This document shows positions 10,235 through 20,121 of a DNA stretch of 64,000 nt, piece by piece. The notes beneath the pieces were generated by a model that worked only from the letters and a program-made list of their open reading frames with translations, was not told the DNA's origin and did no database searches. The DNA is taken from contig NZ_CP093310.2 in the NCBI RefSeq assembly GCF_022631235.3, positions 2,294,001 through 2,358,000 on the forward strand. The letters are read 5' to 3'. Origin of the DNA: Psychrobacter raelei (GTDB taxonomy: Bacteria > Pseudomonadota > Gammaproteobacteria > Pseudomonadales > Moraxellaceae). The number at the start of each line of letters is the position of its first letter. Position 1 is the stretch's first letter. The position numbers and the translations under genes were made by a program.

Positions 10235-11674
10235 TTAAAAATAACGACTAAAGTCATTGGTAATTGCCAATATCATAAACGCCAGCAAGAACAAAAAGCC
10301 CATATTAAAGCCAATAATTTGCATTCTTTCTGACACCGGCTTACCTCGAATCAGCTCTATTAAGTAATATAATAAGTGACCGCCATCTAATACCGGAATG
10401 GGTAGCAGATTTAGCACAGCCAAGCTTAGGCTGATAAGGCCGGCGTTGGCCAGCACTTGCTCCCAACTGATTTCAAAGCTTTGTTTACTGATAACGGCAA
10501 TGGTTATTGGGCCGGATAAATTATCAAGTCCCACCTTACCTGTGATCATTTTACCCATAGAATTTAAGGTCATGGTCGCCAGCTGACCGGTCTTAGCAAA
10601 GGCTTTACCTACTGCACTGATAGGGTCGTAGGATACCATCGTTTTATAATCATCGGGTACTACAATCTCAACCGGGCTCACGCCTGCCCCAATTTGACCA
10701 TATGTCTGACCGGCGGTCGCTTTTTTGCCTTGGGGCATAATTTGAAGCATGACAGGTTTTTCAAGTCCTTGCGCATCCTTTCGTAGCACCTTGAAGCTTA
10801 GCAAGGTTTCTGGATTGGCACGGATAACACGGGTCGCATCCAGCCAATCATTAATAGGCTGATCATTGATGGCCACTATCTTATCGCCGACCTTCATACC
10901 CTGACGAATGGCGGCACCATCCTGAGTCAATTGACCGATGATGGGCTCAATGTGCGGCTGCCAAGGCATCACCCCAAGACTGGTTAACGTGTCTTTTCCT
11001 GAGTCTTCGCCCTGCATAAAGTTCTTAATGGGTATCTCAACCTGCATCGTCTCAGAGCGTGCAGCAGAGGAGAGCGCCGCTGTCTGGGTATCGGTGCTTG
11101 GCGCGACTTGTTGTAAGGTAACCCCCACGGCACCGCTTTCACCCATACGATCGGCTAAGCGGTAATTAATCTCTTCCCAAGTTTGAACCTTGTGTCCGTC
11201 AACGGCAATAATTTTGTCGCCTTTGGGCAAGTTAACGGTAGCGGCCGGCGTATCCGGTAAGATTGAGCCTATTCGGGTATTAAGCTGCTCACTTGGTACC
11301 AAAAACAGCACTGAGAACAGCGCAATGGCGATGATAAAATTCATCACGGGCCCCGCCGCCACAATAGCAATCTTTTTTAGCGGATGCTGATTATTAAAGG
11401 CCAAGTGCTTTTCATGCTCAGCCACTGCCCCTTCGCGCTCATCTAGCATCTTCACATAGCCGCCTAACGGCAGTGCTGAGAGACGATAATTAATACCGGT
11501 TTTTTTGCTGGTCCAGCTGGCAAGCTTTGGCCCAAAGCCGATAGAGTAAGTCAGCACTTTTACGCCGCACATACGTGCCACAATATAGTGCCCCCACTCG
11601 TGCAGAGCGACCAGTGGCCCTAATATGGCCACAAAGGCCAAAAAGAACAATAACATGGTCATTAATTGCGACAT
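10235..11674 (-). CDS. rseP: RIP-type zinc metalloprotease RseP (site-2 protease)
   Basis: RseP cleaves anti-sigma factor and signal-peptide remnants within the inner membrane. The 479-aa protein shows the zinc motif HEWGH in its first transmembrane segment, the LNLLPIPVLDGGHL motif holding the third zinc ligand near the C-terminus, and two PDZ domains between about residues 120 and 330. Four membrane segments are visible. The start overlaps the dxr stop by 13 nt, so the two are probably translationally coupled. Confidence 0.95.
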   Translation of the reverse strand: MSQLMTMLLFFLAFVAILGPLVALHEWGHYIVARMCGVKVLTYSIGFGPKLASWTSKKTGINYRLSALPLGGYVKMLDEREGAVAEHEKHLAFNNQHPLKKIAIVAAGPVMNFIIAIALFSVLFLVPSEQLNTRIGSILPDTPAATVNLPKGDKIIAVDGHKVQTWEEINYRLADRMGESGAVGVTLQQVAPSTDTQTAALSSAARSETMQVEIPIKNFMQGEDSGKDTLTSLGVMPWQPHIEPIIGQLTQDGAAIRQGMKVGDKIVAINDQPINDWLDATRVIRANPETLLSFKVLRKDAQGLEKPVMLQIMPQGKKATAGQTYGQIGAGVSPVEIVVPDDYKTMVSYDPISAVGKAFAKTGQLATMTLNSMGKMITGKVGLDNLSGPITIAVISKQSFEISWEQVLANAGLISLSLAVLNLLPIPVLDGGHLLYYLIELIRGKPVSERMQIIGFNMGFLFLLAFMILAITNDFSRYF

Positions 11675-12897
11675 GCCATAACCTCTAGTTGGGCTTGCTC
11701 ACGAGCAATTTTATCTATCATCAAAATATCATTTAACTCAGTTATTTGGCGAACGCTGATATCAGCATGGCCCGCAACGGACTTATCTTTGCCAAGCATC
11801 TTGTCTAATACCTGAGCATTAATCAATGCAATGTCGGTTAATGAAACTTGCTGTTTTATAAATGCCTCTACCGCCACTTCATTGGCAGCGTTAAGTGTGA
11901 TGCTGGCCGCCTGCCCTGACTGCATGGCCTCACGGGCCAGTTTTAGACAAGCAAATTTTTTCAAATCTGGTTTAATAAATTCTAAAGACGACAACTGATA
12001 TAAATCTAAAGATTCAACACCGGCGCTTATGCGATTGGGATAAGCCAGAGCATGGGCAATAGGCGTACGCATATCAGGGCTGCCCATCTGTGCCAAGAAG
12101 CTGCCATCACAGTACTCCACCAAAGAGTGAATGATGCTTTGCGGATGGATAACCACATTGATTTGTGATTCTGCCAAATCAAATAAATGACAAGCTTCAA
12201 TCAGCTCAAGCCCTTTATTCATCATCGTGGCTGAATCAACGGATATCTTTTGCCCCATAGACCAGTTGGGGTGCTTGACCGCTTCGCTCACGCTGGCCGC
12301 CTGCATCTGCTCCCAAGTTTTATTTAAAAACGGTCCCCCTGAGGCAGTCAACCACAGTTTTTTTACCCCATGACTGGCATCGTGAATGGCGGTATTGTTT
12401 TGTTGTATTTGAGGTGGCAGACATTGAAAGATCGCATTGTGCTCAGAATCTAGCGGCAATAAGGTAGCGCCATTGTCGCGTACGGCTTGCATCATCAAGC
12501 TGCCGGCCATCACTAGCGCCTCTTTATTGGCCAGTAGCACCCGTTTACCAGCTTTGGCCGCACTCAAAGTTGAGGCAAGCCCTGCTGCGCCTACAATGGC
12601 CGCAACCACCGTATCCACTTGAGGGTCTAGCGCAATATCATCAAGGCCAGCTTGTCCGCCCACCACCTCACAAGCTACCTGAGCGGCGGCTAAACGTGTG
12701 GCAAAATCATCTACCTTATTCTCTGGTACTGCCACACGGCTAGGACGAAACTGCTGACACAATTCAAATAACTTGTCTAAACGGCCATGACCGGATAAGG
12801 CATAAACTTGATAATGTTCAGGGTGAGCCGCTAGTATAGACAAAGTGCTGTCACCGATGGAGCCGGTTGCCCCGAGTACGGCAATGCGTTGGGTCAT
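11662..12897 (-). CDS. dxr: 1-deoxy-D-xylulose 5-phosphate reductoisomerase
   Basis: Dxr (IspC) converts DXP to MEP, the committed step of non-mevalonate isoprenoid synthesis, which also feeds uppS two genes upstream in the same cluster. The 411-aa protein opens with the NADPH-binding VLGATGSIGDSTL. The metal and substrate segments are LPLDSEHNAIFQ, WLTASGGPF and MNKGLELIEACHLF, all as expected. AAAGG precedes the ATG at good spacing. It overlaps rseP. Confidence 0.96.
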   Translation of the reverse strand: MTQRIAVLGATGSIGDSTLSILAAHPEHYQVYALSGHGRLDKLFELCQQFRPSRVAVPENKVDDFATRLAAAQVACEVVGGQAGLDDIALDPQVDTVVAAIVGAAGLASTLSAAKAGKRVLLANKEALVMAGSLMMQAVRDNGATLLPLDSEHNAIFQCLPPQIQQNNTAIHDASHGVKKLWLTASGGPFLNKTWEQMQAASVSEAVKHPNWSMGQKISVDSATMMNKGLELIEACHLFDLAESQINVVIHPQSIIHSLVEYCDGSFLAQMGSPDMRTPIAHALAYPNRISAGVESLDLYQLSSLEFIKPDLKKFACLKLAREAMQSGQAASITLNAANEVAVEAFIKQQVSLTDIALINAQVLDKMLGKDKSVAGHADISVRQITELNDILMIDKIAREQAQLEVMACRN

Positions 12898-13031
12898 AAG
12901 GTACCTTTAATACGTCTGAAGAAATAAAATACTAAAAAATAAGGCTGTGAGTTCAAAGCAGTGCTGATCTCAAACAGCCTTAACAGTTGCCTTAAAGACA
13001 GGCCACATAAATGGGGTGGGTAATAAAAATA

Positions 13032-13859
13032 TTAGCCAAACGCCAACAGGCCTGAGTATTGCAGGCCCCAAAAGCCCAAAGCAAAGATGGGGGTGGCAGA
13101 AAGTAGCGAATCAATGCGGTCTAATACGCCGCCATGACCTGGCAAAATACTGCCAGAGTCTTTCACCCCAGCTTGGCGCTTGAGCATAGATTCAAACAAA
13201 TCACCCAGTACTGACGCCAGTATGGTCACCAAAGACAAGCCTACGAATAAGGCAAGCTGAGTGGTCGTCAATTGCAGCTTAAAGAAGCTGATGGCAATAA
13301 CCACTATGAAGCCTGTCGCTAGACCACCTGCCAGACCCTCCATACTCTTATTTGGAGAGACATTGGGCGACATTTTGCGCTTACCAAGTTTGCGGCCCAC
13401 AAAATAAGCCCCACTGTCTGCGCACCACACCAGCAAAAACACATACATCAGCCACCAAGGTGACTGCAGCCATAAATAATACATGGCGCTAATGGCGGCC
13501 GTTAACAGCACCATGCCCAGTATAGATAGCTGCTTACCATACCAGCCAGTGGTGGCTGGAAACTGAGTTACCCAAGACAAAGACATCAGCCAAATCAAAG
13601 TAGAAGCGCTCCACCAAGCCGGCCAAGAGTTTGGCAACATCAAAGTTGCCATGGTTATCGCCAACACCAACACCACAAACAGTGCCGGCACATGCCACTT
13701 AGGCATAAGCTTGGTCCACTCATAGCTAGCAATAGTCACGCCAACTGCCATAAGCCCTAGAAATAAATAGGGCTGAACAGAGACTTTGGGCTGATCAGTA
13801 AATATTGCGACACCCACAATAATGACCAAGATGATAGCCGTCTTAATGCGTGTCCACAT
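13032..13859 (-). CDS. cdsA: Phosphatidate cytidylyltransferase
   Basis: CdsA makes CDP-diacylglycerol from phosphatidate and CTP at the inner membrane, the precursor of all phospholipids. About eight hydrophobic segments are seen. The family signature is present near residues 180-235 as DSGAYFVGRKLG, SPNKSMEG and the later DRIDS. I place the start at the ATG at 13859 (275 aa) because AAGG lies 8 bases upstream. A longer frame would need a TTG at 13895. Confidence 0.93.
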   Translation of the reverse strand: MWTRIKTAIILVIIVGVAIFTDQPKVSVQPYLFLGLMAVGVTIASYEWTKLMPKWHVPALFVVLVLAITMATLMLPNSWPAWWSASTLIWLMSLSWVTQFPATTGWYGKQLSILGMVLLTAAISAMYYLWLQSPWWLMYVFLLVWCADSGAYFVGRKLGKRKMSPNVSPNKSMEGLAGGLATGFIVVIAISFFKLQLTTTQLALFVGLSLVTILASVLGDLFESMLKRQAGVKDSGSILPGHGGVLDRIDSLLSATPIFALGFWGLQYSGLLAFG

Positions 13860-13980
13860 ACTAGATACCTTTTTTATTTTATGATTGGGGTTCAAATTAT
13901 GATTGCATCATGCTGTAAGGATTCTAGATAAGTCCCCTTAATTTTGATACATGACTTTTACCACATAAATCACCAGAGCA

Positions 13981-14787
13981 TCACTTAGCATGTGTATCTG
14001 CTGAGCTTTGTACGCTACCCTCTACCTGCTCACTGGTCTTACCAAAGCGGCGCTGACGGCGGGAGAATTCAAACAACATGCTATTCAGCTCTTTGGCAGC
14101 AAAATCAGGCCAGAGTGTGTCGGTGAAGAACAGTTCGGCATAAGCTGATTGCCACAATAAGAAGTTAGAAATTCGATACTCGCCACCCGTACGAATGAGC
14201 ATATCCACGTCGGGAACATCAGCCAGTTGCACCTTTTGACCCAAAGTGGCCACAGTGATATCTTCAGCCGCCAATGTCCCTTGGGCCACTTGCTGCGCTA
14301 ACTGATGCGCTGCATTGGCAATGTCCCACTGCCCACCATAACTAATCGCAATCACCAAAGTCATCGCGTCATGAGCAGCCGTTTTTGCTTCTGCATCCGC
14401 CATTTGTGCTTGCAGCTCTTCGCTTAATTGACTTCTATCACCAATAAATCTTAAACGAATATTATACTTTTGCATCCGCGGCATCTGTTCGGTAATGGTA
14501 GCCGACAATAAGCGCATTAACAATGCCACTTCACTGGGCGGACGCTGCCAGTTTTCACTCGAAAAGGCAAAAACAGTCAGGACCTCAATACCGATTTTTA
14601 CACAGTACTCGACCAGCGGATCTAAAGACTCCTTGCCCGCCACATGCCCTTGACCCTTTGCCATGCCATGCGCTTTTGCATAGCGGTTGTTACCATCCAT
14701 AATAATGGCGATGTGCTTGGGCAATACTGCAGGCACAGTCAGGGAATCATCAGGGTTTAGGGGATTTGAAGATACAGGCTCAGTCAT
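13981..14787 (-). CDS. uppS: Undecaprenyl diphosphate synthase (isoprenyl transferase)
   Basis: UppS condenses isopentenyl diphosphate onto farnesyl diphosphate to make the C55 carrier lipid for peptidoglycan and O-antigen. The 268-aa protein has the diphosphate-binding IIMDGNNRYAK near residue 28, the FAFSSENW block, and the late RTGGEYRISNFLLWQ and ELFFTDTLWPDF blocks. It is the cis-prenyltransferase of the cell-wall pathway, just upstream of cdsA as in many proteobacteria. Confidence 0.96.
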   Translation of the reverse strand: MTEPVSSNPLNPDDSLTVPAVLPKHIAIIMDGNNRYAKAHGMAKGQGHVAGKESLDPLVEYCVKIGIEVLTVFAFSSENWQRPPSEVALLMRLLSATITEQMPRMQKYNIRLRFIGDRSQLSEELQAQMADAEAKTAAHDAMTLVIAISYGGQWDIANAAHQLAQQVAQGTLAAEDITVATLGQKVQLADVPDVDMLIRTGGEYRISNFLLWQSAYAELFFTDTLWPDFAAKELNSMLFEFSRRQRRFGKTSEQVEGSVQSSADTHAK

Positions 14788-15051
14788 AATAATCTTTATC
14801 TGATTGTCTTGGTGAATGTGGGTTGCATTAGCCTAGATCTAAGTGAGCAATAGGAATAACATCTGCCTAGCGCTAGCCCTTAAGACATAGGCTCAATACA
14901 ACCTAATAAGGCAAACCTAGCGAACCACTCACTTGAGCCGGTCCGCTAGGTTTTCTGCAAGGCTGTGCTGTTTTGGGTCATTATCAACCACAGCGGTGCT
15001 CATTAGCGTCTCACCAATTAGCTTGGCACAGCTTGCGTGTTATGGCTTGAC

Positions 15052-15606
15052 TTATACTTCCATCAGCTCTTTTTCTTTGGCTTCAAGCTTGCTATCGATG
15101 CTTGCGATATATTTGTCAGTGATTTTTTGGATGTCGTCACTGGCGCGGCGCTCGTCATCTTCACTGATTTCTTTTTCTTTAGCCAACTCTTTAATATCAT
15201 TAAGCATATCGCGGCGTACGTTGCGAATAGACACACGGCTGTTTTCGGCTTCACCACGGGCAAGCTTTTGCATGTCACGGCGGGTCTCTTCCGTCAATGC
15301 AGGCATAGGCACGCGAATCACATCGGCTGTCATTGGGTTTAGACCCAAGTCTGCCTCACGAATTGCTTTGTCTACAGCTTGTACCATTGAGCGTTCAAAA
15401 GGCTGAACCAATAGCGTACGTGAGTCTTCAACGTTAACGCTGGCCACTTGGTTTAGCGGCGTATCAGCGCCATAGTAGCTCACCATTACCCCAGATAGCA
15501 TGCCGGGATGGGCACGGCCAGTACGTACTTTGCTAAAAGCATTCTCTAATGCTTCTAGGGTTTTTTTCATACGGTCTTCACCGTCTTTTTTAATATCATT
15601 AATCAT
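15052..15606 (-). CDS. frr: Ribosome recycling factor
   Basis: Frr splits post-termination ribosomes together with EF-G. The 184-aa length is standard. The sequence shows the conserved [12 protein letters not shown], the [22 protein letters not shown] segment and the [23 protein letters not shown] helix. AAGGAT precedes the ATG. It is followed 260 bases later by uppS and preceded by pyrH, the usual order. Confidence 0.97.
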   Translation of the reverse strand: MINDIKKDGEDRMKKTLEALENAFSKVRTGRAHPGMLSGVMVSYYGADTPLNQVASVNVEDSRTLLVQPFERSMVQAVDKAIREADLGLNPMTADVIRVPMPALTEETRRDMQKLARGEAENSRVSIRNVRRDMLNDIKELAKEKEISEDDERRASDDIQKITDKYIASIDSKLEAKEKELMEV

Positions 15607-15745
15607 AATCTATCCTTTATAGCTAAACAGTTATCAATCAAGCTTGTCCGACTATTTTGAGCCATTAACGGTTTTGAGCCATTAACGATCAAAGTAGCCG
15701 GGTTATTATTTAACTCAGTAAAACCAATGGGTGGCTATCAGCGAC

Positions 15746-16471
15746 TTAGTGAAAAACGCGCGTGCCTTCATTTTCACCCATAATTACGTTCAATAACGAA
15801 TTAGGCTTATTCATATCAAATACTTGTAGCGGCACATTGTGCTCACGGCATAAGGCGATGGCCGTTAGATCCATAACCCCAAGTTTTTGCTCAAGTACTT
15901 CATCAAAGGTCAGCGCATCATACTTCTTGGCATCTGCATGCTCACTAGGATCTTTATCGTATACGCCATCCACCTTAGTGGCTTTTAGGATAACGCCCGC
16001 TTCAATCTCAATGCCACGTAAGCAAGCGGCGGTATCAGTGGTAAAAAATGGGTTGCCGGTGCCAGCCACAAAGATACACACATCCCCATTTTTTAGATAA
16101 CGAATGGCATTGCGGCTACTGTAGCTTTCAGTCACCTCACCGATAGGCAGTGCAGACATCAAACGGGTATTAATATTGCGGCGCTCTAGAGCATCACGCA
16201 TGGCCAGACCATTCATTACGGTCGCCAACATACCCATTTGATCGCCTGTAACACGCCCTACCAACCCCTCTTTTTGAAGTTGGCTGCCACGATATAAGTT
16301 GCCGCCGCCCACAACGATACCTACTTGCACCCCCAAACCGCACAAATGAGCAATGGCTAGGCTCATTTTGTCCAGAACGGACGTATCAATTCCCATTCCC
16401 AGACCACCAGCTAAGGCTTCTCCTGATAGCTTAAGTAAAATACGTGAATACTGCGGGTTTTTGTCAGACAT
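15746..16471 (-). CDS. pyrH: Uridylate kinase
   Basis: PyrH phosphorylates UMP to UDP in pyrimidine nucleotide synthesis. It belongs to the amino-acid-kinase fold, not the usual NMP-kinase fold. The 241-aa protein has the KLSGEALAG start, [13 protein letters not shown], and the [21 protein letters not shown] and [14 protein letters not shown] blocks. AAGGTG precedes the ATG. rpsB and tsf, which often precede it, are not adjacent here; rimO lies about 300 bases upstream on the same strand. Confidence 0.96.
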   Translation of the reverse strand: MSDKNPQYSRILLKLSGEALAGGLGMGIDTSVLDKMSLAIAHLCGLGVQVGIVVGGGNLYRGSQLQKEGLVGRVTGDQMGMLATVMNGLAMRDALERRNINTRLMSALPIGEVTESYSSRNAIRYLKNGDVCIFVAGTGNPFFTTDTAACLRGIEIEAGVILKATKVDGVYDKDPSEHADAKKYDALTFDEVLEQKLGVMDLTAIALCREHNVPLQVFDMNKPNSLLNVIMGENEGTRVFH

Positions 16472-16769
16472 AAGGCACCTTGCTATATTGTTTGGACCAA
16501 TTTAGTTACTATGGATTAGGCTTGCATTTTTTGCGACATTTTTGGCTGGCTAAAAGCCGTCTCAAAGCCAAATAAAAACTAAATAGAAGAGTAAATATTC
16601 AGCCAAATAAAAAACGAACGAAAAATTAAGCTAAATTCGGTAAAGTTTACCAAAAAACGCTATCTGCTTATAGCGCTATTTTGATACTGGGGCAGTCCAT
16701 AGCCCGATAAACGGCTGCTGAGCTTGATTTTGCCAAAGCTTCGCAGCTAAAAAATAGGTAACAAGTGCC

Positions 16770-18344
16770 TTAAGCCAAAGCTTGCACCGCATCATAAGAG
16801 GCAAATAAATCATACTCACTGGCCTCATCGATGGTGACCGTCAGCATATCACCAACCTTAACCATCATCATGCCGTTCTGCACGATATTATCGACATATA
16901 CATGGCCGTCAATCTCAGGGGCATCAGCATAGCTGCGACAAATGGCAATTTGCTCTTCTGTGTCAATCTCATCGACCAATACGGTCATGGTTTTGCCCAC
17001 TTTTTCTTGCAGTTTTTGCTCAGAGATTTGCTGCTGTACGGCCATAAAGCGCTCGTAACGCTCTTGTTTTATTGCTTCAGGCACTGGATTTGGCAAGTCA
17101 TTGGCCACCGCACCTTCAATTTCTGAATAAGTAAAGCAGCCCACTCGATCAAGCTTGGCCTGTTTTAACCACTCAAGTAAGTACTCAAAGTCTTCTTCTG
17201 TCTCTCCTGGGAATCCGACCACGAAGGTAGAGCGAATCACAATATCGGGATTAATTTCGCGCCATTTTTGAATACGAGCCAGCGTATTTTCACTGTGCGC
17301 AGGGCGTTTCATGGCTTTTAGAACGCTTGGACTGGCATGCTGCAAAGGAATGTCCAAATACGGCAGTAAGCCACCGCGGTCGCCAGGCTTGGCCATAAGC
17401 TCGACCACCTTATCCACATGCGGATAAGGATAGACATAATGTAGACGCACCCAGATACCTACTTTTGCCAATGCTTGACACAGGTCAAAAAACTTAGACT
17501 TAAGCGGCATACCGTCCCAAAAAGAGGTCTTATATTTTAAATCAACGCCATAAGCTGAGGTGTCTTGTGAGATGACTAAAATCTCTTTCACACCCGCTTT
17601 TTTTAGCGCCATCGCCTCACCCATTACCTGCTCAATAGGACGTGATACTAAGTCCCCACGTAGGCTTGGAATGATACAAAACGTACAGCGGTGGTTACAG
17701 CCCTCTGAGATTTTAAGATAAGCATAGTGACTTGGCGTGAGCTTCACGCCAGCTAAGTCAATCAAATCAATCTTGGGATCATAAGCTTTTTTATCTTGAA
17801 TAGCCTGAGGCATGGGGGCATGTGTTGATACTGCCGTAATGACCTCGTCATAAGCGTGAGCACCAGTCACTGCCAGTACGGCAGGGTGCATGTCGCGGAT
17901 TTTTTGCGCATCTTTACCCAAGCAGCCGGTGACAATCACTTTGCCATTTTTATTAAGTGCCTCACCAATGGCATCGAGTGATTCTTGCACTGCAGACTCA
18001 ATAAAACCACAGGTATTAACGACCACTAAGTCGGCACCATTATAATCTGAGGCAACACGGTACCCATCACGGGTCAGCTCAGTGATAATGCGCTCACTAT
18101 CGACTAAGGCCTTAGGACAGCCCAATGAGACAAAGCCCACTTTTGGTGCCACAGTTTCGTCAGTATGCAGCGACTGTTCAGTGGCTTGCTGAGCACTTTG
18201 TTCTATACTGCGATTTTGATTGTGGTTGGCTTTGTGATGATAAGCACTGGCAGCAGATTGAGTGCTGTCTGACGCTGTTTGAGAATTAATGGACGCACCT
18301 GGCACATAGATAGAAACCGTATCGGCTGGGTTTTTGCTTGGCAT
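16770..18344 (-). CDS. rimO: Ribosomal protein uS12 methylthiotransferase RimO
   Basis: RimO is a radical-SAM enzyme that adds a methylthio group to the conserved Asp of ribosomal protein S12. It has the N-terminal MTTase domain (cysteines in [14 protein letters not shown] and TGCLGK), the radical-SAM triad CNHRCTFC, and a C-terminal TRAM-like domain. At about 524 aa it carries some 70 extra N-terminal residues rich in Ser, Gln and His that look disordered. The ATG at 18344 is preferred over a TTG two codons earlier. A later start close to [10 protein letters not shown] cannot be excluded. Confidence 0.93.
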   Translation of the reverse strand: MPSKNPADTVSIYVPGASINSQTASDSTQSAASAYHHKANHNQNRSIEQSAQQATEQSLHTDETVAPKVGFVSLGCPKALVDSERIITELTRDGYRVASDYNGADLVVVNTCGFIESAVQESLDAIGEALNKNGKVIVTGCLGKDAQKIRDMHPAVLAVTGAHAYDEVITAVSTHAPMPQAIQDKKAYDPKIDLIDLAGVKLTPSHYAYLKISEGCNHRCTFCIIPSLRGDLVSRPIEQVMGEAMALKKAGVKEILVISQDTSAYGVDLKYKTSFWDGMPLKSKFFDLCQALAKVGIWVRLHYVYPYPHVDKVVELMAKPGDRGGLLPYLDIPLQHASPSVLKAMKRPAHSENTLARIQKWREINPDIVIRSTFVVGFPGETEEDFEYLLEWLKQAKLDRVGCFTYSEIEGAVANDLPNPVPEAIKQERYERFMAVQQQISEQKLQEKVGKTMTVLVDEIDTEEQIAICRSYADAPEIDGHVYVDNIVQNGMMMVKVGDMLTVTIDEASEYDLFASYDAVQALA

Positions 18345-18706
18345 AGACAAATACTTTTAAGAATAGTGGATTGAAAGAAGATAGGCTGACATAACTGACA
18401 TGACATTGAGGTAGTGTGCTAACACTAAAATTTTGTGGTGCATTGTACGAATTTTAACACCGCTATACTAGCACGAATGCGTTATTCATATGTTTTTCAT
18501 CTACTAGACCCAGCGGGATATGGCATCAAGCAGCCTATATAACCTCTCACCTTGCCTGCTACCCCCTTGGTCATAGTAACGTTATGATTTAGAGCAAAAT
18601 AGTCAAAAAACAACATTAACAAGACTAGTTATGCACTAAAATAAATCAATATCACCCTTATTTGCACTATTTATGAGCACAATCTTAGCGGATTGGCTAA
18701 GTAAGA

Positions 18707-18723
18707 TGAGCCAATTTGGCGCA
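18707..18723 (+). promoter_or_regulatory. Candidate NtrC-binding site upstream of ntrB
   Basis: TGAGCCAATTTGGCGCA is a near-perfect dyad. It matches the enterobacterial NtrC consensus (TGCACC-N5-GGTGCA type) at most of its outer and inner positions. It lies about 27 bases before the -24 element of the sigma-54-like promoter. The remainder of the 18,345-18,799 gap shows no gene. Confidence 0.45.
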
Positions 18724-18749
18724 AGTTGTGGATTAAGCTGATATAGGAC

Positions 18750-18766
18750 TTGGTACTATTCTTGCA
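18750..18766 (+). promoter_or_regulatory. Sigma-54-type promoter of ntrBC
   Basis: TTGGTACTATTCTTGCA carries the -24 GG and -12 GC dinucleotides exactly 10 bases apart. It agrees with YTGGCACG-N4-TTGCW at all but two defined positions. The predicted start is near 18777, 23 bases before the ntrB ATG. Confidence 0.6.
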
Positions 18767-18799
18767 CCTTTTATCATAACTCTTATTAAAAGCATATTT

Positions 18800-19999
18800 A
18801 TGACCCCCTCAAATACCCTTTTATTACTGCAAAACCTCTATACCGGTGTGCTCTGGGTCGCTGATGATCTGACTATCGAATGGGTAAATGGCCAAATCGA
18901 GCAGTTGTTATCGGTCAGTAAGACCCGTCTTATCGGGCTTAATGTACTGCAGCTACTGATGCCCAGTGCCAACGAAAGTGGTGCAGAGCTAAGTATAGCC
19001 GAATTAGCAGAGGCTCAAGACAAGCTGCGTACCCAGTTTCACAATGCTTGTGATTATCGTCAGCCTTTTATTGAATACAGCCGTCATATTCGAGGCGTTA
19101 TTTATCCTTTATATGTGCATTATAGCGTGACGCCTATCGAGCAAGAGGATCGGGTTTATTTTTTGATTGAGATATGGCAAGGCGATCGCCAAAGCCGGCT
19201 AGATAAAGAGCAGCGGCTACAAGAGCAGCACGATGTATCTCGTGAAATGCTACGCTCAGTGGCGCACGAGGTCAAAAACCCATTGGCGGGTATTCGCGGG
19301 GCAGCGCAGCTGTTAATTAAGCAAACTCAGCATACTAAATTGCCCTCAGATCAGTTAGGCGAGATGACGCAAGTGGATGCCAAAAAACTGACCACTTATG
19401 CCAATATTGTCATCAGCGAAACCGATCGGCTCACCCAGCTTATTGAACAGCTCTTGGGCTCCAATCAATTGCCTGATTTGCAGCAAATAAATATCCACGA
19501 GCCGCTAGAGCATGTGCTGCTATTAACACAGACTCAGTATCCTAAAGTCTGCATCCAGAGGGATTATGACTTATCGCTACCGGAGCTTACTGCTGATAAA
19601 AACCAGCTGATTCAAGTGTTTTTGAACTTAGTTAACAATGCGTGTGAGGCGATGCTTGAGCAAGACACCAGTCTGCTTGCTGCTGACTATCAGCCACAGC
19701 TTAAAGTTACCACCCGCATTGAGCATCAATACACCATTGGCACAGTGCATCATCGTCAAGTGATTAAAGTGAGTATTGAAGACAATGGCGCCGGCATTAA
19801 TAGCGATTTAATTGGTCGCATATTTTTTCCTTTAGTGACGGGGCGTGCTAATGGTACGGGGCTTGGATTGGCCTTAGTACAAGAGATTTTGCATAGTCAT
19901 GAGGGCGCTATTGAGGTGCATTCACAGCCGGGGGATACCCAGTTTAATATTTATTTGCCGCTGCAATTAACACCGAAGGCGGCGCCGGATGCTCACTGA
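18800..19999 (+). CDS. ntrB: Nitrogen-regulation sensor kinase NtrB (GlnL)
   Basis: NtrB phosphorylates or dephosphorylates NtrC in response to PII. The 399-aa protein has an N-terminal PAS domain (about residues 10-125), then HisKA with the phospho-acceptor His156 in RSVAHEVKNPLAGIRGAAQLL. The HATPase domain shows the N box NLVNNACEAML and the G boxes DNGAGI and GTGLGLALVQEI. It has no membrane segment and is cytosolic. A sigma-54-like promoter lies directly upstream and ntrC follows 107 bases later, so the pair may be autoregulated. Confidence 0.93.
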   Translation: MTPSNTLLLLQNLYTGVLWVADDLTIEWVNGQIEQLLSVSKTRLIGLNVLQLLMPSANESGAELSIAELAEAQDKLRTQFHNACDYRQPFIEYSRHIRGVIYPLYVHYSVTPIEQEDRVYFLIEIWQGDRQSRLDKEQRLQEQHDVSREMLRSVAHEVKNPLAGIRGAAQLLIKQTQHTKLPSDQLGEMTQVDAKKLTTYANIVISETDRLTQLIEQLLGSNQLPDLQQINIHEPLEHVLLLTQTQYPKVCIQRDYDLSLPELTADKNQLIQVFLNLVNNACEAMLEQDTSLLAADYQPQLKVTTRIEHQYTIGTVHHRQVIKVSIEDNGAGINSDLIGRIFFPLVTGRANGTGLGLALVQEILHSHEGAIEVHSQPGDTQFNIYLPLQLTPKAAPDAH

Positions 20000-20121
20000 T
20001 GAGCTGGACTCAAAGCTGCAAATAGAGGATGCCCCCTGCCCCTTAGTTATCCTCTGCAAAAGTTATCCTCTGCAAACTGCCAATTACTTGCTAAATATTC
20101 ACGACAATGGAAACTCAGACA

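Noticed and set aside
14913..14953. Terminator between frr and uppS
   Set aside because: The stem AAACCTAGCG/CGCTAGGTTT is real, but the minus strand lacks a T-run after it and the plus strand has no gene to end, so its role is unclear.
14933..15406. 157-aa rightward frame over frr
   Set aside because: It is Ser/Leu-rich antisense of frr and has no independent support.
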